From: Actinomyces viscosus
GTDB taxonomy: Bacteria > Actinomycetota > Actinomycetes > Actinomycetales > Actinomycetaceae
DNA: 64,000 bases
NCBI RefSeq assembly: GCF_900637975.1
Contig: NZ_LR134477.1
Location: forward strand, 992,001-1,056,000
Direction of reading: 5' to 3'
Shown: in pieces, positions 26,164 through 34,994 of the stretch
How the letters are laid out: every line of letters starts with the position of its first letter
Numbering within the stretch: position 1 is the first letter of the stretch
Notes under the pieces: generated by a model
The model's input: only the letters and a program-made list of their open reading frames with translations
The model's database searches: none
What the model was told of the DNA's origin: nothing
Program-made: the position numbers and the translations under genes

Positions 26164-26733
26164 TCATTGGTCCTTGTCAGCATCCTCATCGAGTGCCTGG
26201 TCAGGGGCTTTTCCAGCCGCCAGGGACACGATGAGGTCAGCGATCTCAGGGCGATCGGGGTTCTGGCTCCGACTGTCAACGGCGCGGTTGGCCCACCAGC
26301 CGTCCACGGCCAGCAGTGCCACGCGTTGCATGGATGTGAGCTCTGAGACGTCCCCCACCCACTCGTGGCGCAGCGTGTCCCAGGCCTCCTCGAGCCTCTC
26401 CGCCTCTGGTGTGGCCGAGAGCATGAAGCTGATCTCTCCGGGGAGGATCTCGCCGTCGACGACGGAGCGCGTCAGAGCCTCGATCCGCTCTGAGCGACTC
26501 GCCTCCTCCAGCGGCTTTCCCAGTGCATCCAATGCCTCGTCCCGCCAGCGCTCGAAAAAGGCGCTCGCAATTCCCTCCAGGAGCTCGGTCTTGGTGCGGA
26601 AGTGATAGACGACTCCGCCGCGGGTCAGTCCGACATGTTCTGCCAGCGCCTCGAAGGTGAGAGCGTCGAATCCGTCCCGGTGAGCGAGCTCGAGCGCTCC
26701 GGTGATAATGCGGTCCCGTTTCGAGCTTCTCAC
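26164..26733 (-). CDS. TetR/AcrR-family repressor
   Basis: A 189-residue regulator with the N-terminal helix-turn-helix ALTFEALAEHVGLTRGGVVYHF at about residues 23-45 and a C-terminal ligand domain rich in helices. The GTG start at 26733 overlaps the MFS exporter stop (GTGA), so repressor and exporter are made from one message. A 36-base palindrome just upstream of the exporter is the obvious operator. Autoregulated drug-efflux control is the likely role; the ligand is unknown. Confidence 0.92.
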   Translation of the reverse strand: MRSSKRDRIITGALELAHRDGFDALTFEALAEHVGLTRGGVVYHFRTKTELLEGIASAFFERWRDEALDALGKPLEEASRSERIEALTRSVVDGEILPGEISFMLSATPEAERLEEAWDTLRHEWVGDVSELTSMQRVALLAVDGWWANRAVDSRSQNPDRPEIADLIVSLAAGKAPDQALDEDADKDQ

Positions 26734-28244
26734 GCAGCCTCCTTCATCACCTCACTCGTCGCGGGAACATGGCGCGCGGCCATGACTCCCGCTGCCAGCA
26801 GGATAACGGCAGCGATGACGGCTGTGGCCTGCATCGCGTGGGTGAAGGCGGTCTGAGCCTGCGCCAGCAGCTGGACCTGTAAGGGATCGGTCCGGTCGAT
26901 GACACCGGATAGGGTCGCCAGGGACTGCTCGGCGGCGTCGGCCACCTGATCGGGAAGACCTGCAGGGGCCTGCCCGAGCAGGATCCGGTAACCGACGTCC
27001 TGGGTGGTACCGAGTACCGCGATCCCCAGGGCGACGCCAAGCTCGAGCCCGGTCTCGGAGATGGCGGAGGCTGCTCCTGCCCGGTCAGCCGGCACGGATC
27101 CCAGGACCGCCCCGGTGGAGACCGTGAAGGCCAGGCCGATGCCGGCGCCGATGACGAGCAGCCCGAGGCAGATCACGACGATCCCACCGAAGGACTCCCC
27201 CACGGCGACGACGATCAGGCCTACTGCGGCCGTCATCAGTCCACCCCCGAGGGCTCGCCCGTTGCCGAGGCGGCGCACGACCGCGGCCACGACGGCGACG
27301 ACGGCGATGGAGGCCAGCGAGGTGGGGAGCTCGGTCAGCCCCGCCTGGAGCGTGGAGTAGCCCCGGACGAGCTGGAGGTACTGGGAGAAGAAGTACAGCA
27401 GACCGGCGAGCGCGAAGATCGCCAGAACGGTGGCCACGATCGCCCAGGTGAAGGCGGGGCGTTTGAAGAGCTCGACGTCGATAAGCGGCGTAGACAGGGT
27501 GCGCTGGCGCCGGATGAACAGCCACCCGGCGAAGAGCCCCGCGAGCAGGGCTGCTACGGCAGTACCCGTCAAGCCATCGTGTGCGAAGGACTTGACTGCG
27601 TAGACGATGGGAACAATGGCCAGCACCGACAGCATCGCGGAGAGCAGGTCGACCGGGCCTGCCTGGTTGTTCTTCGACTCGGGCAGGAGCCACAGCCCGG
27701 CGATGATGACGGCGGCCATGACGGGAACGTTGATGAGGAAGACGCTGCCCCACCAGAAGTGCTCGAGCAGGGCGCCGCCGACCAGGGGCCCCAGGGCGGT
27801 ACCACCGGAGCTGCCGGCCGACCAGATCGCGATGGCGGTGGTGCGTTGACGCGCGTCGGGGAAGATATTGCGGATGAGGGAGAGGGTGGAGGGCATGATC
27901 GTGGCGCCGCCGACGCCCAGCAGGGCGCGGGCGGCAATGAGCGCTCCCGCGCTCGGCGCAAAGGCCGCCATGACGCTGGCTGCGCCGAAGCTGAAGGTCC
28001 CGATGAGCAGAAGGCGTCGACGACCGATGCGGTCGGCGACGTTGCCCATGGTCACCAACAGGCCCGCCAGGGTGAAGGAGTAGATGTCGCCGATCCACAG
28101 CAGCTGACTGGCGGTGGGGCGCAGGTCTGCGCTCAGCGAGGGGATTGCCAGAGCCAGCACCGTGGAGTCGATGGCCAGCAGGGTCACGGCAAGGGTCAGG
28201 ACGGCCAGAGCCGCCCAGGCACGAAGTCCGGGTGTACGAGTCAC
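26730..28244 (-). CDS. MFS drug exporter, DHA2 (14-helix) family
   Basis: A 504-residue proton-coupled exporter of the EmrB/QacA type. It has LAIDSTVLALAIPSL in helix 1, the motif A variant GNVADRIGRRRLLL after helix 2, and the motif C-like GPLVGGALLEHFWWGSVFLINVP. About 14 hydrophobic helices can be counted. The GTG start at 28244 lies two bases from the palindromic operator at 28246-28281, and the gene is coupled to its TetR regulator downstream. Substrate not predictable. Confidence 0.93.
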   Translation of the reverse strand: MTRTPGLRAWAALAVLTLAVTLLAIDSTVLALAIPSLSADLRPTASQLLWIGDIYSFTLAGLLVTMGNVADRIGRRRLLLIGTFSFGAASVMAAFAPSAGALIAARALLGVGGATIMPSTLSLIRNIFPDARQRTTAIAIWSAGSSGGTALGPLVGGALLEHFWWGSVFLINVPVMAAVIIAGLWLLPESKNNQAGPVDLLSAMLSVLAIVPIVYAVKSFAHDGLTGTAVAALLAGLFAGWLFIRRQRTLSTPLIDVELFKRPAFTWAIVATVLAIFALAGLLYFFSQYLQLVRGYSTLQAGLTELPTSLASIAVVAVVAAVVRRLGNGRALGGGLMTAAVGLIVVAVGESFGGIVVICLGLLVIGAGIGLAFTVSTGAVLGSVPADRAGAASAISETGLELGVALGIAVLGTTQDVGYRILLGQAPAGLPDQVADAAEQSLATLSGVIDRTDPLQVQLLAQAQTAFTHAMQATAVIAAVILLAAGVMAARHVPATSEVMKEAA

Positions 28245-28245
28245 A

Positions 28246-28281
28246 GCCGTAACTTTACTATACGTATAGTGAAGTTACGGC
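28246..28281. promoter_or_regulatory. TetR-type operator palindrome
   Basis: A 36-base inverted repeat with one mismatched pair. Its core ACTATAC/GTATAGT is perfect, and the outer arms GCCGTAACTT/AAGTTACGGC are perfect too. It sits immediately before the exporter GTG start, so the regulator would block transcription or an early message. It is AT-rich in the centre and could include a -10 element. Confidence 0.8.
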
Positions 28282-28299
28282 CGTGGTGATTCACACTTT

Positions 28300-29448
28300 T
28301 CAGCGCAGGCGTCGGTGCCGCAGCACCTCGACCACATCGGGCGCGAAGTAGCCAGGACCTTTAAGGACCTTGCCGTCCTCGCGGTAGACCGGCCTGCCGT
28401 CGGCCCCCAGCTTGGACATGTTGGAGCGCTGCACCTCGGTGAGCACGGCTGCCAGGTCGATCCCGGTCTCCAGGGCCATGCCGTAGATGACGTAGACGAG
28501 GTCCGCCAGGGCGTCGGCGGCCTCGACGGTGTCACGAGCGCCATCATCGGCAGCGACCGCACTGCGGTAGCCCGACTCGACCTCTGAGCGCGCCGCCTGC
28601 CCGTAGACGGCGCCGACAAGCTCGGCGAACTCCTCGGCGATGAGGCTCATGCGCATGCTCAGGCTCTCCCGCTCGAGGCTGGCTCCGTCGGTCTGGACGG
28701 GCAGTCCGTAGACGTGGTGGAACCGGCGCACGAGAGCCTCAGGATCATCCCCCTCGCGTTCTCCGACGCCGTCGTGCGCCACGAGGGGCACGGCGCCGCC
28801 GGCGTCAACAGGGCCGTCCCAGGGCGCCTGCGGTTCGCGCGAATCCCCGGGAAGCAGGGTGGCGATCCATCCGTCTCGGAGCCGGCCATCATTATGCAGC
28901 AGACGGCGCACCCGCCCCTCCCTCTGGAAGCCGAGGGACCAGACAACCTTCCAGGAGGCCCAGTTGGGCACCGGGCCGTCGCTTGAGTCGTGGATGTCGC
29001 AGCGCCACCTCAGTGCGGACAGCCTCAGGGGACCATCCGGGTCGAAGGCCCTATCGATGAGGGCGGCGACGGCGCGGGTCATAGTGCCGCGTCCTCGCGC
29101 GGCACCGGTGAGCCAGTATCCGATCTCTCCGGTCCGAGTGCGTTCCGGCCCACTCAGGGTGACGCTCAGCATTCCCACGAGCTTCGTGGACGTGCCGTCA
29201 TCACCGGCTTCACGCACCGCCCAGGTCAGCTCACAACCCTCGCTCCAGCCGCCGGCGACGTTCTGCTCGACGAAGAACTGCGCGTCACTGCGCTGGTAGC
29301 CGCGAGGAACGAAGGTCCACTCCTGGATGTCGGCCTCCTGGCAGATCTCCGCGATGCGGTCGATGTCCTCCCCGGTCGGCACCGACAGGACGAGAGCGGG
29401 CAGATCGGCATCCGTATCTGCGGGAACGGTCATCTCAAAGGGATCCAT
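28300..29448 (-). CDS. GNAT acetyltransferase fused to an all-alpha NTP pyrophosphohydrolase-like domain
   Basis: A 382-residue two-domain protein from the ATG at 29448. Residues about 20-200 form a GNAT N-acetyltransferase of the RimJ-like type (EIGYWLTGAARGRGTMTRAV, NWASWKVVWSLGFQREGRVR). Residues about 245-380 resemble the MazG/DR2231-like all-alpha NTP-PPases: SLIAEEFAELVGAVYG with the metal-binding EExxE, DALADLVYVIYG, and the closing RSNMSKLGADGRPVY and DGKVLKG blocks. The joining segment is acidic. Either a modification or a house-cleaning role can be argued; the fusion order is the striking part. It ends 19 bases from the operator of the exporter. Confidence 0.85.
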   Translation of the reverse strand: MDPFEMTVPADTDADLPALVLSVPTGEDIDRIAEICQEADIQEWTFVPRGYQRSDAQFFVEQNVAGGWSEGCELTWAVREAGDDGTSTKLVGMLSVTLSGPERTRTGEIGYWLTGAARGRGTMTRAVAALIDRAFDPDGPLRLSALRWRCDIHDSSDGPVPNWASWKVVWSLGFQREGRVRRLLHNDGRLRDGWIATLLPGDSREPQAPWDGPVDAGGAVPLVAHDGVGEREGDDPEALVRRFHHVYGLPVQTDGASLERESLSMRMSLIAEEFAELVGAVYGQAARSEVESGYRSAVAADDGARDTVEAADALADLVYVIYGMALETGIDLAAVLTEVQRSNMSKLGADGRPVYREDGKVLKGPGYFAPDVVEVLRHRRLR

Positions 29449-29573
29449 GGGAGGCGATACTAACGCCTCCTCCTTCCCCGCTCCTGGTGGCACCTGAAAA
29501 TCGCCTCCCAGGTCAGTTCATGGGCCTATGCTCGAGGGCAACACCCCTGAGGATCCTGAGGAGAAGAGCCTGC

Positions 29574-30920
29574 ATGACTACCGCTCCGGCGTCTGAGAGC
29601 CGACGCCACGGCCCCGCGATCCCCCGCTGGATGCTGCCCACGGTGCGGGTGCGCAGGCGCGGCGACGTCATCACGGTCGAGCAGAGGGTTCCTGCTCGTG
29701 TGGAAAGCACTCGCAGTACAAGCAGTGGCATTTCCTCCGGTCGCATCCGCTACCAGCGCCGTATTCCGATCTATGAGTCCGGGTTGGGATTACCAACGGC
29801 GCTCGCCCTGGTGAAGGAGCGTCTCACGGTTCCAGCCGACGCTGCGGACGAACAGCAGGTTCGTCAAACCATAGAGAGCGCGATTGCGGCCTACGATCCA
29901 GGTACGGCGACCCTTTCCCGCCAGATCAATAGGGATGCACTGACGTGGCTTCTGCGGGCCGTTACTGGAGTGCTACTCACTGCATTCGGGATATATTTCT
30001 CCACCTCCCTTACAAACTCTGATTTACCATCAGCACCAGGCACTATATTCGCCTTCATCAACGGAGTCCTTTTAGTTGGTCCTCTAATTTTCATTGTCAT
30101 GTCAATCTCAATTGCAGTCTTCGGCGTTCGAGCCGCGTGGGCGCTGCGCACCCCGAAGTTCGTGGCCGAGGAGCAGTGGGGGTTGCTGCGTCAGACTCTC
30201 ACTCGACTGACCGGCCAGGATCCCGGATCCTCACGGCCTTTGGATGTTGAGGCGGGGTTGCGCCGCGACCTCATTACCCACCCACACGGGTCCTCAAGTG
30301 CCCGAGGAGTGACTCGCGACGGCCGTATGGGACCGCTCTGGCCCGATGCCTATGACGTCTCCAGGTCCATGAGACGTGGCCGCCGGACACTCGTCGGTAT
30401 GACGATCTTTGCGTCGATACCCTTGGCTGTCGGAGTCTTAGTCTGCGTACTGACCATCAACGCAGGACAACCCACGTTCATCCCCCTGATCTTCTGCACT
30501 GGCTTCTTTGGCATATTCGTCTCCGTGTCGTTGAAAGGATGTGATCGCCTGATCATTTCCTATCCAGACACGATGCCCGGAGGTACGGAGCCTCGCACCA
30601 TCACCTGGGAGGACGTTGATGTCCCCTCCCTCCCCACCTGGTGCGACGCTCGCCGGCGTGAACGCTACTGGAACCTCGTGGCGACCATGTTCGCGGTCGA
30701 GATCCTTGTCGCCGGTCTCGCGTTTGCCGTCGCTGTCATGCGCGCGCAGGCAATGTTCACAGCCCGTATCTCTTCAGAAGAAGCAGAATCCTCTGCGGTG
30801 ATGTTCAATTCAGCCTTCATCCTGGCCGTCATCGCTGCGGCAGCCGGCACCGTTGTCGTCGGCAGACTGTGGATACGGCAGAAGGACAGCGAGCTACGTC
30901 GTCGGGCAGGTATCGCCTGA
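29574..30920 (+). CDS. Multi-pass membrane protein of unknown function
   Basis: A 448-residue protein with ATG at 29574 and ribosome site GAGGAGAAGAG. Residues 1-120 are soluble and basic. Two hydrophobic segments lie at about 127-150 and 158-182, two more near 285-330 and two at 375-430. The middle soluble loop (about 195-280) carries no known motif. Codon use in 29990-30120 is AT-richer than around it. It is divergent from the GNAT fusion and convergent with the MFS gene at 30939. I do not recognise the family. Confidence 0.75.
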   Translation: MTTAPASESRRHGPAIPRWMLPTVRVRRRGDVITVEQRVPARVESTRSTSSGISSGRIRYQRRIPIYESGLGLPTALALVKERLTVPADAADEQQVRQTIESAIAAYDPGTATLSRQINRDALTWLLRAVTGVLLTAFGIYFSTSLTNSDLPSAPGTIFAFINGVLLVGPLIFIVMSISIAVFGVRAAWALRTPKFVAEEQWGLLRQTLTRLTGQDPGSSRPLDVEAGLRRDLITHPHGSSSARGVTRDGRMGPLWPDAYDVSRSMRRGRRTLVGMTIFASIPLAVGVLVCVLTINAGQPTFIPLIFCTGFFGIFVSVSLKGCDRLIISYPDTMPGGTEPRTITWEDVDVPSLPTWCDARRRERYWNLVATMFAVEILVAGLAFAVAVMRAQAMFTARISSEEAESSAVMFNSAFILAVIAAAAGTVVVGRLWIRQKDSELRRRAGIA

Positions 30921-30938
30921 GCCCGATTCGCGAACGTC

Positions 30939-32195
30939 TCATGCACGATCCTTCGCGCCTCCACGGCGCAGGATCGGCCAGCAGGTGACCATGATGAGGC
31001 CTCCCAGTAGGCCGTAGGCCAGAGCCACCCACAGTCCGTGGTCGTCGGCGAGCCAGCCGACAACCGGAGGCGCCAGAAGACCTGTGAGACGAGCCAGCCA
31101 GGACACGACGGTCAGGCCCAGCCCGGGGGGAAGTCCTTCGACGTCGTCGGCAGCAGAGTAGGTCACGGGCACGGCGACGGCGCAGCCGGCTCCGGAGATC
31201 GCCATACCGATCAGCGTCCCGGGAACGGAGGAGAGCAGGAGCGCGACACTCATGCCAAGGGTCACCAGCGCCCCACCCCAAGCGATCTCGGCACGCCGAC
31301 CAGCGGCATCGATGATCCGGTCCCCCACCAGACGCCCGACGATCATCGTCCCCTGGAGCGCCACCAGCCCCAGCCCCACATGGCCAGCAGCAGCGCCCTG
31401 CTCGGACAGGAGCAGGGAGGACCAGTTCATGGCGACGTCCTCGGGGAACATGGAGGCGGCGCACAGCAGCCCGACGACGCTGAGAACCAGGGTCGTCACC
31501 GGGAGTGAGCGGTACGACGAGGCCGACAGTGACGCCTGATGGGAGTCGTCAGATACCCCGGATTGAGCGAGGTCACGGTCAGCAGAGTCCTGACCGGGCA
31601 GGATCCAGCCCGCCAGCAGGGGACCCACCGAGATGATCAGCAGCAGCACCGCCGTCAGCATCATATGGGTTCCTATTGCCACACCGGCTCCGGCCATGGC
31701 CTGCCCCATGGCCGCACCCAGGACCGCACCCAGCGACCAGGCGGCATGGAAGCTCGTCACGATGGAAGCGCCCCAACGGCGCTGGACCCGAAGGCCGTGC
31801 GCATTCTGTGCGACGTCGACGATGGCATCCGTTCCGCCCACGACCAGGAGGCAGCCGGCCAGGACGATCCATGAACGGACCAGGCCTGCACCGAGAAGCG
31901 CCAGAGCCACCACGAGCATGCCCAGGCTGGCGACCTTGGCCGAGGTCAGACGGGAGATGAGCCAGGACGCAGCGAGCCCGGCCACGAGAGCGCCGACGCT
32001 GACCGCGGCGACGGCCTGACCGAAGGCCGCCTTGCTCAGATCCAGCTGCGTCACGATCTGAGGAAACCGTGGAACCAGGTTGGCGAAGCCCAGACCATTG
32101 GCCAGGAACACGAGGTAGACCCCAGTTCTGGCACGTATCAGCTCGGGAGCGCGTTGCGGGCTCAGACGGCTGCTCAGGGGGACAACGGGACTCAC
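30939..32195 (-). CDS. MFS transporter
   Basis: A 418-residue, 12-helix major facilitator. The first half begins GVYLVFLANGLGFANLVPRFP, like the YbjJ/FucP-like branch, and has SWLISRLTSAKVASLG in the loop 2-3 position. The second half starts after a hydrophilic central loop of about 40 residues (QDSADRDLAQSG...). The GTG at 32195 is the longest start; a later one cannot be excluded. Substrate unknown. It runs convergently towards the unknown membrane protein with 18 bases between stops. Confidence 0.88.
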   Translation of the reverse strand: MSPVVPLSSRLSPQRAPELIRARTGVYLVFLANGLGFANLVPRFPQIVTQLDLSKAAFGQAVAAVSVGALVAGLAASWLISRLTSAKVASLGMLVVALALLGAGLVRSWIVLAGCLLVVGGTDAIVDVAQNAHGLRVQRRWGASIVTSFHAAWSLGAVLGAAMGQAMAGAGVAIGTHMMLTAVLLLIISVGPLLAGWILPGQDSADRDLAQSGVSDDSHQASLSASSYRSLPVTTLVLSVVGLLCAASMFPEDVAMNWSSLLLSEQGAAAGHVGLGLVALQGTMIVGRLVGDRIIDAAGRRAEIAWGGALVTLGMSVALLLSSVPGTLIGMAISGAGCAVAVPVTYSAADDVEGLPPGLGLTVVSWLARLTGLLAPPVVGWLADDHGLWVALAYGLLGGLIMVTCWPILRRGGAKDRA

Positions 32196-32382
32196 TGAAA
32201 CAGGCTACTGGATGCGCGTCAGGATCCTGGGAAGTACTGCCCATCAGAACTTGGGAGACTGGGATGGCATCGGAGCCGTCTTATGCCTAAGCTGTCACTG
32301 GCAGAACGCTTTGCGACACGAGAGCCGTTGTCTCTTGTACATATGCCCATGATTCCCCGACCTCGTCTCACATGGAGGATGA

Positions 32383-32916
32383 ATGTCTTACGGAAGCGGA
32401 CCCACCCAGTACCCTGCCGGCCAGCCCTCGTACGGCGCCCCCCAGCAGTTCGGGACCCCAGCCCTGTCGCCCGATATCGCCCCACTGCCAGGAGCGTCTA
32501 TCGGCGAGGCCATCAAGCGCTTCTTCCAGCGCTACGCCCAGTTCCGCGGCTACGCCTCCCGCTCGGAGTACTGGTGGCCATGGCTGGTGAACTTCATCAT
32601 CAGCTTCACCCTGTCCCTCTTCACGACCATTCCAGCGATCCAGGCGGTGTCCGAGGCCATGGATGCCGCCCAGCACGGCGTCGCAGTGACACCCACATAT
32701 CCCAGCAGCTTTTACATCGTGTCGAGCATTGCGTCGATCTTCAGTCTCGTGATTCTTCTTCCGAGCCTGTCCTCCCTGGTGAGGCGCCTGCACGACACTG
32801 GAAAATCAGGATTCTGGATCTTCATCTGGCTCGTGCCGATCGCCGGACCGATCTGGCTGCTGGTCCTCCTCGCCTCAGAGTCTCGGCCTGATCTCTACCG
32901 TGCTGAGTGGAACTGA
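32383..32916 (+). CDS. DUF805 membrane protein, copy 1
   Basis: A 177-residue protein with a disordered Gly/Pro/Tyr/Gln head (MSYGSGPTQYPAGQPSYG) and a DUF805 domain: RFFQRYAQFRGYASRSEYWWPWL at residues 43-65, membrane helices at about 65-85 and 110-130, RRLHDTGKSGFWIF, and a closing SRPDLYRAEWN. ATG at 32383 behind GGAGGATGA. It is a close paralogue of copy 2 downstream. The function of DUF805 proteins is unknown; a stress or envelope role is often assumed. Confidence 0.9.
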   Translation: MSYGSGPTQYPAGQPSYGAPQQFGTPALSPDIAPLPGASIGEAIKRFFQRYAQFRGYASRSEYWWPWLVNFIISFTLSLFTTIPAIQAVSEAMDAAQHGVAVTPTYPSSFYIVSSIASIFSLVILLPSLSSLVRRLHDTGKSGFWIFIWLVPIAGPIWLLVLLASESRPDLYRAEWN

Positions 32917-32940
32917 TCCCAGTCTCTTCTCTACGAACAG

Positions 32941-32975
32941 CGTGGTCCCCGGAACCTTGGGTTCCGGGGACCACG
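32941..32975 (+). terminator. Hairpin terminator after DUF805 copy 1
   Basis: A perfect 16-base stem (arms beginning CGTGGTCCCCGGAACC) with a three-base TTG loop, 25 bases after the stop. Its core CCCCGGAACC recurs in the terminator of copy 2, so the duplicated unit included the terminator. Confidence 0.85.
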
Positions 32976-33195
32976 TGTTCACTACCTCCACACCGGAGCG
33001 GAACCGATACCACTACGGAAATACGGGGGTTCCGAAGAGCACCCCTCGTATCAGGGTTTGCTGCCGAGATGACAGGGAAGGGCTCCTCCCCCTAGGCTGC
33101 CTTCGCCAGGCCAACCCAGGTCTGGCTCGGCATTTCCCTTGAGACGCCATGGATGCATCACCCCCCAACGTCTCTCAATCTCACTTGGAGGATTC

Positions 33196-33741
33196 ATGTC
33201 CTACGGAAGCGGCCCCGCCCCCTACGGCGAGCAGCCCCCCTACGGCGGTCAGGCACCCTACGGCGGCGGACCCACCCCCTATGGGGCTCCCCAGCAGTTC
33301 GGACAGTTCGGGCCTCTACCTCTGACACCAGACATCGCCCCTCTGCCTGGTGCAAGCTTCAGCGAGGCCGTGAAGCGCTTCTTCCAGCGCTACGCCCAGT
33401 TCCGCGGCTATGCGTCCCGTTCCGAGTACTGGTGGGTGGCGCTCTTCAACAGCCTTGTTATACTCGGCTTCTACCTGCTGGCATTCATCTTCATTTCTCT
33501 TAGTGAGTCATCTGACAGCACCGGAGCCGGTATCGGGTTTATCGTGGTTGGGCTTCTCTACATGCTCTATGGACTGGCTATTTTTATCCCGAGCCTGGCC
33601 CTCACGGTACGTCGTCTGCACGACAATGGAAAGTCCGGACTCTGGCTGCTCCTCGGCTTCGTACCCGGTGGCTCAATCGCGCTCCTGGTCTTCTTCTGCA
33701 TGGAGTCCCGTCCCGATCTCTACCGTCCTGAGTGGAGCTGA
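33196..33741 (+). CDS. DUF805 membrane protein, copy 2
   Basis: A 181-residue paralogue of the preceding DUF805 gene. The head is a Tyr-Gly-Pro-Gln repeat (APYGEQPPYGGQAPYGGGPTP), then EAVKRFFQRYAQFRGYASRS and the same membrane layout, RRLHDNGKSGLWLL and SRPDLYRPEWS. The ATG at 33196 has GGAGGATTC before it. The two copies share the longest identity around FFQRYAQFRGYASRSEYWW and differ most in the first extracellular loop. Confidence 0.9.
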   Translation: MSYGSGPAPYGEQPPYGGQAPYGGGPTPYGAPQQFGQFGPLPLTPDIAPLPGASFSEAVKRFFQRYAQFRGYASRSEYWWVALFNSLVILGFYLLAFIFISLSESSDSTGAGIGFIVVGLLYMLYGLAIFIPSLALTVRRLHDNGKSGLWLLLGFVPGGSIALLVFFCMESRPDLYRPEWS

Positions 33742-33765
33742 GCCGGCGGCCGCCGAAAAGTAAGA

Positions 33766-33801
33766 CATGATCCCCGGAACCTCAGGGTTCCGGGGATCAT
33801 G
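33766..33801 (+). terminator. Hairpin terminator after DUF805 copy 2
   Basis: CATGATCCCCGGAACC at 33766-33781 pairs perfectly with 33786-33801 over a four-base loop. It closely matches the terminator after copy 1 and lies ten bases before the 3' end of tRNA-Leu on the opposite strand. Confidence 0.85.
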
Positions 33802-33810
33802 TGTTGGTGG

Positions 33811-33898
33811 TGTCCGAGGGGGGACTTGAACCCCCACGCCCGTTTAATAAGGCACTAGCACCTCAAGCTAGCGCGTCTACCTATTCCGCCACTCGGAC
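33811..33898 (-). tRNA. tRNA-Leu(GAG)
   Basis: The minus strand folds as a class II tRNA. A seven-base acceptor GTCCGAG pairs with CTCGGAC, the anticodon stem CTAGC/GCTAG surrounds the loop TTGAGGT with anticodon GAG, the variable arm is long, and the T arm is GGGGG-TTCAAGT-CCCCC. The discriminator is A; CCA is not encoded. Confidence 0.96.
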
Positions 33899-34010
33899 TT
33901 GTGTTGTTCCACCGCCTCTCAGCGGCTCCGCCGGAGACTCGCTCCGGCGACGCAGAGAAACTTAGCATGACGGCTACCGAGGCCACCAAACCACCTTCGA
34001 GTGCTTCCCG

Positions 34011-34925
34011 TCACAATCCGGTGCTCTCGACGCTGAGGGTCACCTGCATGGACCAGCTCGCCCCGGGATCGATGGTGGGAGCGTGCTCACGCACTGCCCC
34101 GCTCTCGACGCAGACCATGGTGGGGAACTCGTCGTCGGCCATGTCCTGCAGCGGTGCACTGTAGGTGGACCAGGGGTTCCACACGATCGTGGAGGGGGCG
34201 TTGCGCTTGTCCACGCGGATTGTGCGTTGGTGACCGGGGTCGGTCACGGTGACCGGCTCGGCCGAGTCGTAGATTCGATCCACTGGGCCGGAGATGTGAA
34301 CCTCCCCCTCCTGGACCCGGTGGGCCTCCTGGGGACTGCGTGCCAGATTGTCACTGTAGGAGGCTCCGGCCAACCCGCTGATGAGGCTGGCGGTGACATC
34401 GTGGACCGAGAGGTAAGTGTGGGCAGCGGCCTCCACCGTGCGAGGCTCGTTCCCGTCGTTGCGCAGGCTGAGCCCGAGGCGCAGAGTCTCACCGACCTCG
34501 ACCTCGTAGAGCGCCGTCAGGCGGTCGCGGCTGACGCTCAGAAGAGCACTGACACCGCCGTCGTCGGTGCTGGTGACCGTCCGCAGCTGCCAGGGTGCGA
34601 TGCGCGCCCAGCCGTGCTTCGGTACGGCGTCGCCGTTGATGCCGACGCCGAACTCCGGCAGGCACAGAGGAATTCCTCCACGGATAGCGGTGGAGCCGTC
34701 AAAGACCGCCTGCCGTGAGGTGAAGATGACCTCGGACCCGCCGCGTGGCACCCATGAGGTGACGGTGGCGCCGTGAAGGTAGATCTCCGCGGCTCCGGCC
34801 GGGGCATCGATGAGGAGTCGCGGCTGCCCTCCCAGCCCCGGTCCCAGCGCGGCGGTGCGAGGTAGACGCACCTGGTTCGGCGCTGCGGAGGAGTGAGACT
34901 GATTGCTGACATTCGGGGCGGTCAT
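34011..34925 (-). CDS. D-hexose-6-phosphate mutarotase (YeaD-like aldose 1-epimerase)
   Basis: A 304-residue galactose-mutarotase-fold protein that would interconvert alpha and beta hexose 6-phosphates. Key blocks are EIYLHGATVTSW, AIRGGIPLCLPEFG, KHGWARIAPWQ, AAAHTYLSVHDV and VWNPWSTYSAPLQDM with FPTMVCVESG. The conserved His residues (HG and AHTYL) and the late Glu (CVESG) are present. ATG at 34925, divergent from the AI-2E-type transporter gene. Confidence 0.92.
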   Translation of the reverse strand: MTAPNVSNQSHSSAAPNQVRLPRTAALGPGLGGQPRLLIDAPAGAAEIYLHGATVTSWVPRGGSEVIFTSRQAVFDGSTAIRGGIPLCLPEFGVGINGDAVPKHGWARIAPWQLRTVTSTDDGGVSALLSVSRDRLTALYEVEVGETLRLGLSLRNDGNEPRTVEAAAHTYLSVHDVTASLISGLAGASYSDNLARSPQEAHRVQEGEVHISGPVDRIYDSAEPVTVTDPGHQRTIRVDKRNAPSTIVWNPWSTYSAPLQDMADDEFPTMVCVESGAVREHAPTIDPGASWSMQVTLSVESTGL

Positions 34926-34994
34926 GGGGCCACGCTAGTAGGCTGTGCGTGTTTCGTCAGCCCGTTAACCAGCGAAGGACTGAACGTTTACCCC

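Noticed and set aside
33811..33898. tRNA-Leu as an integration site of a genomic island
   Set aside because: Neighbouring genes on both sides look like ordinary core genes and no integrase or repeated tRNA fragment is seen.
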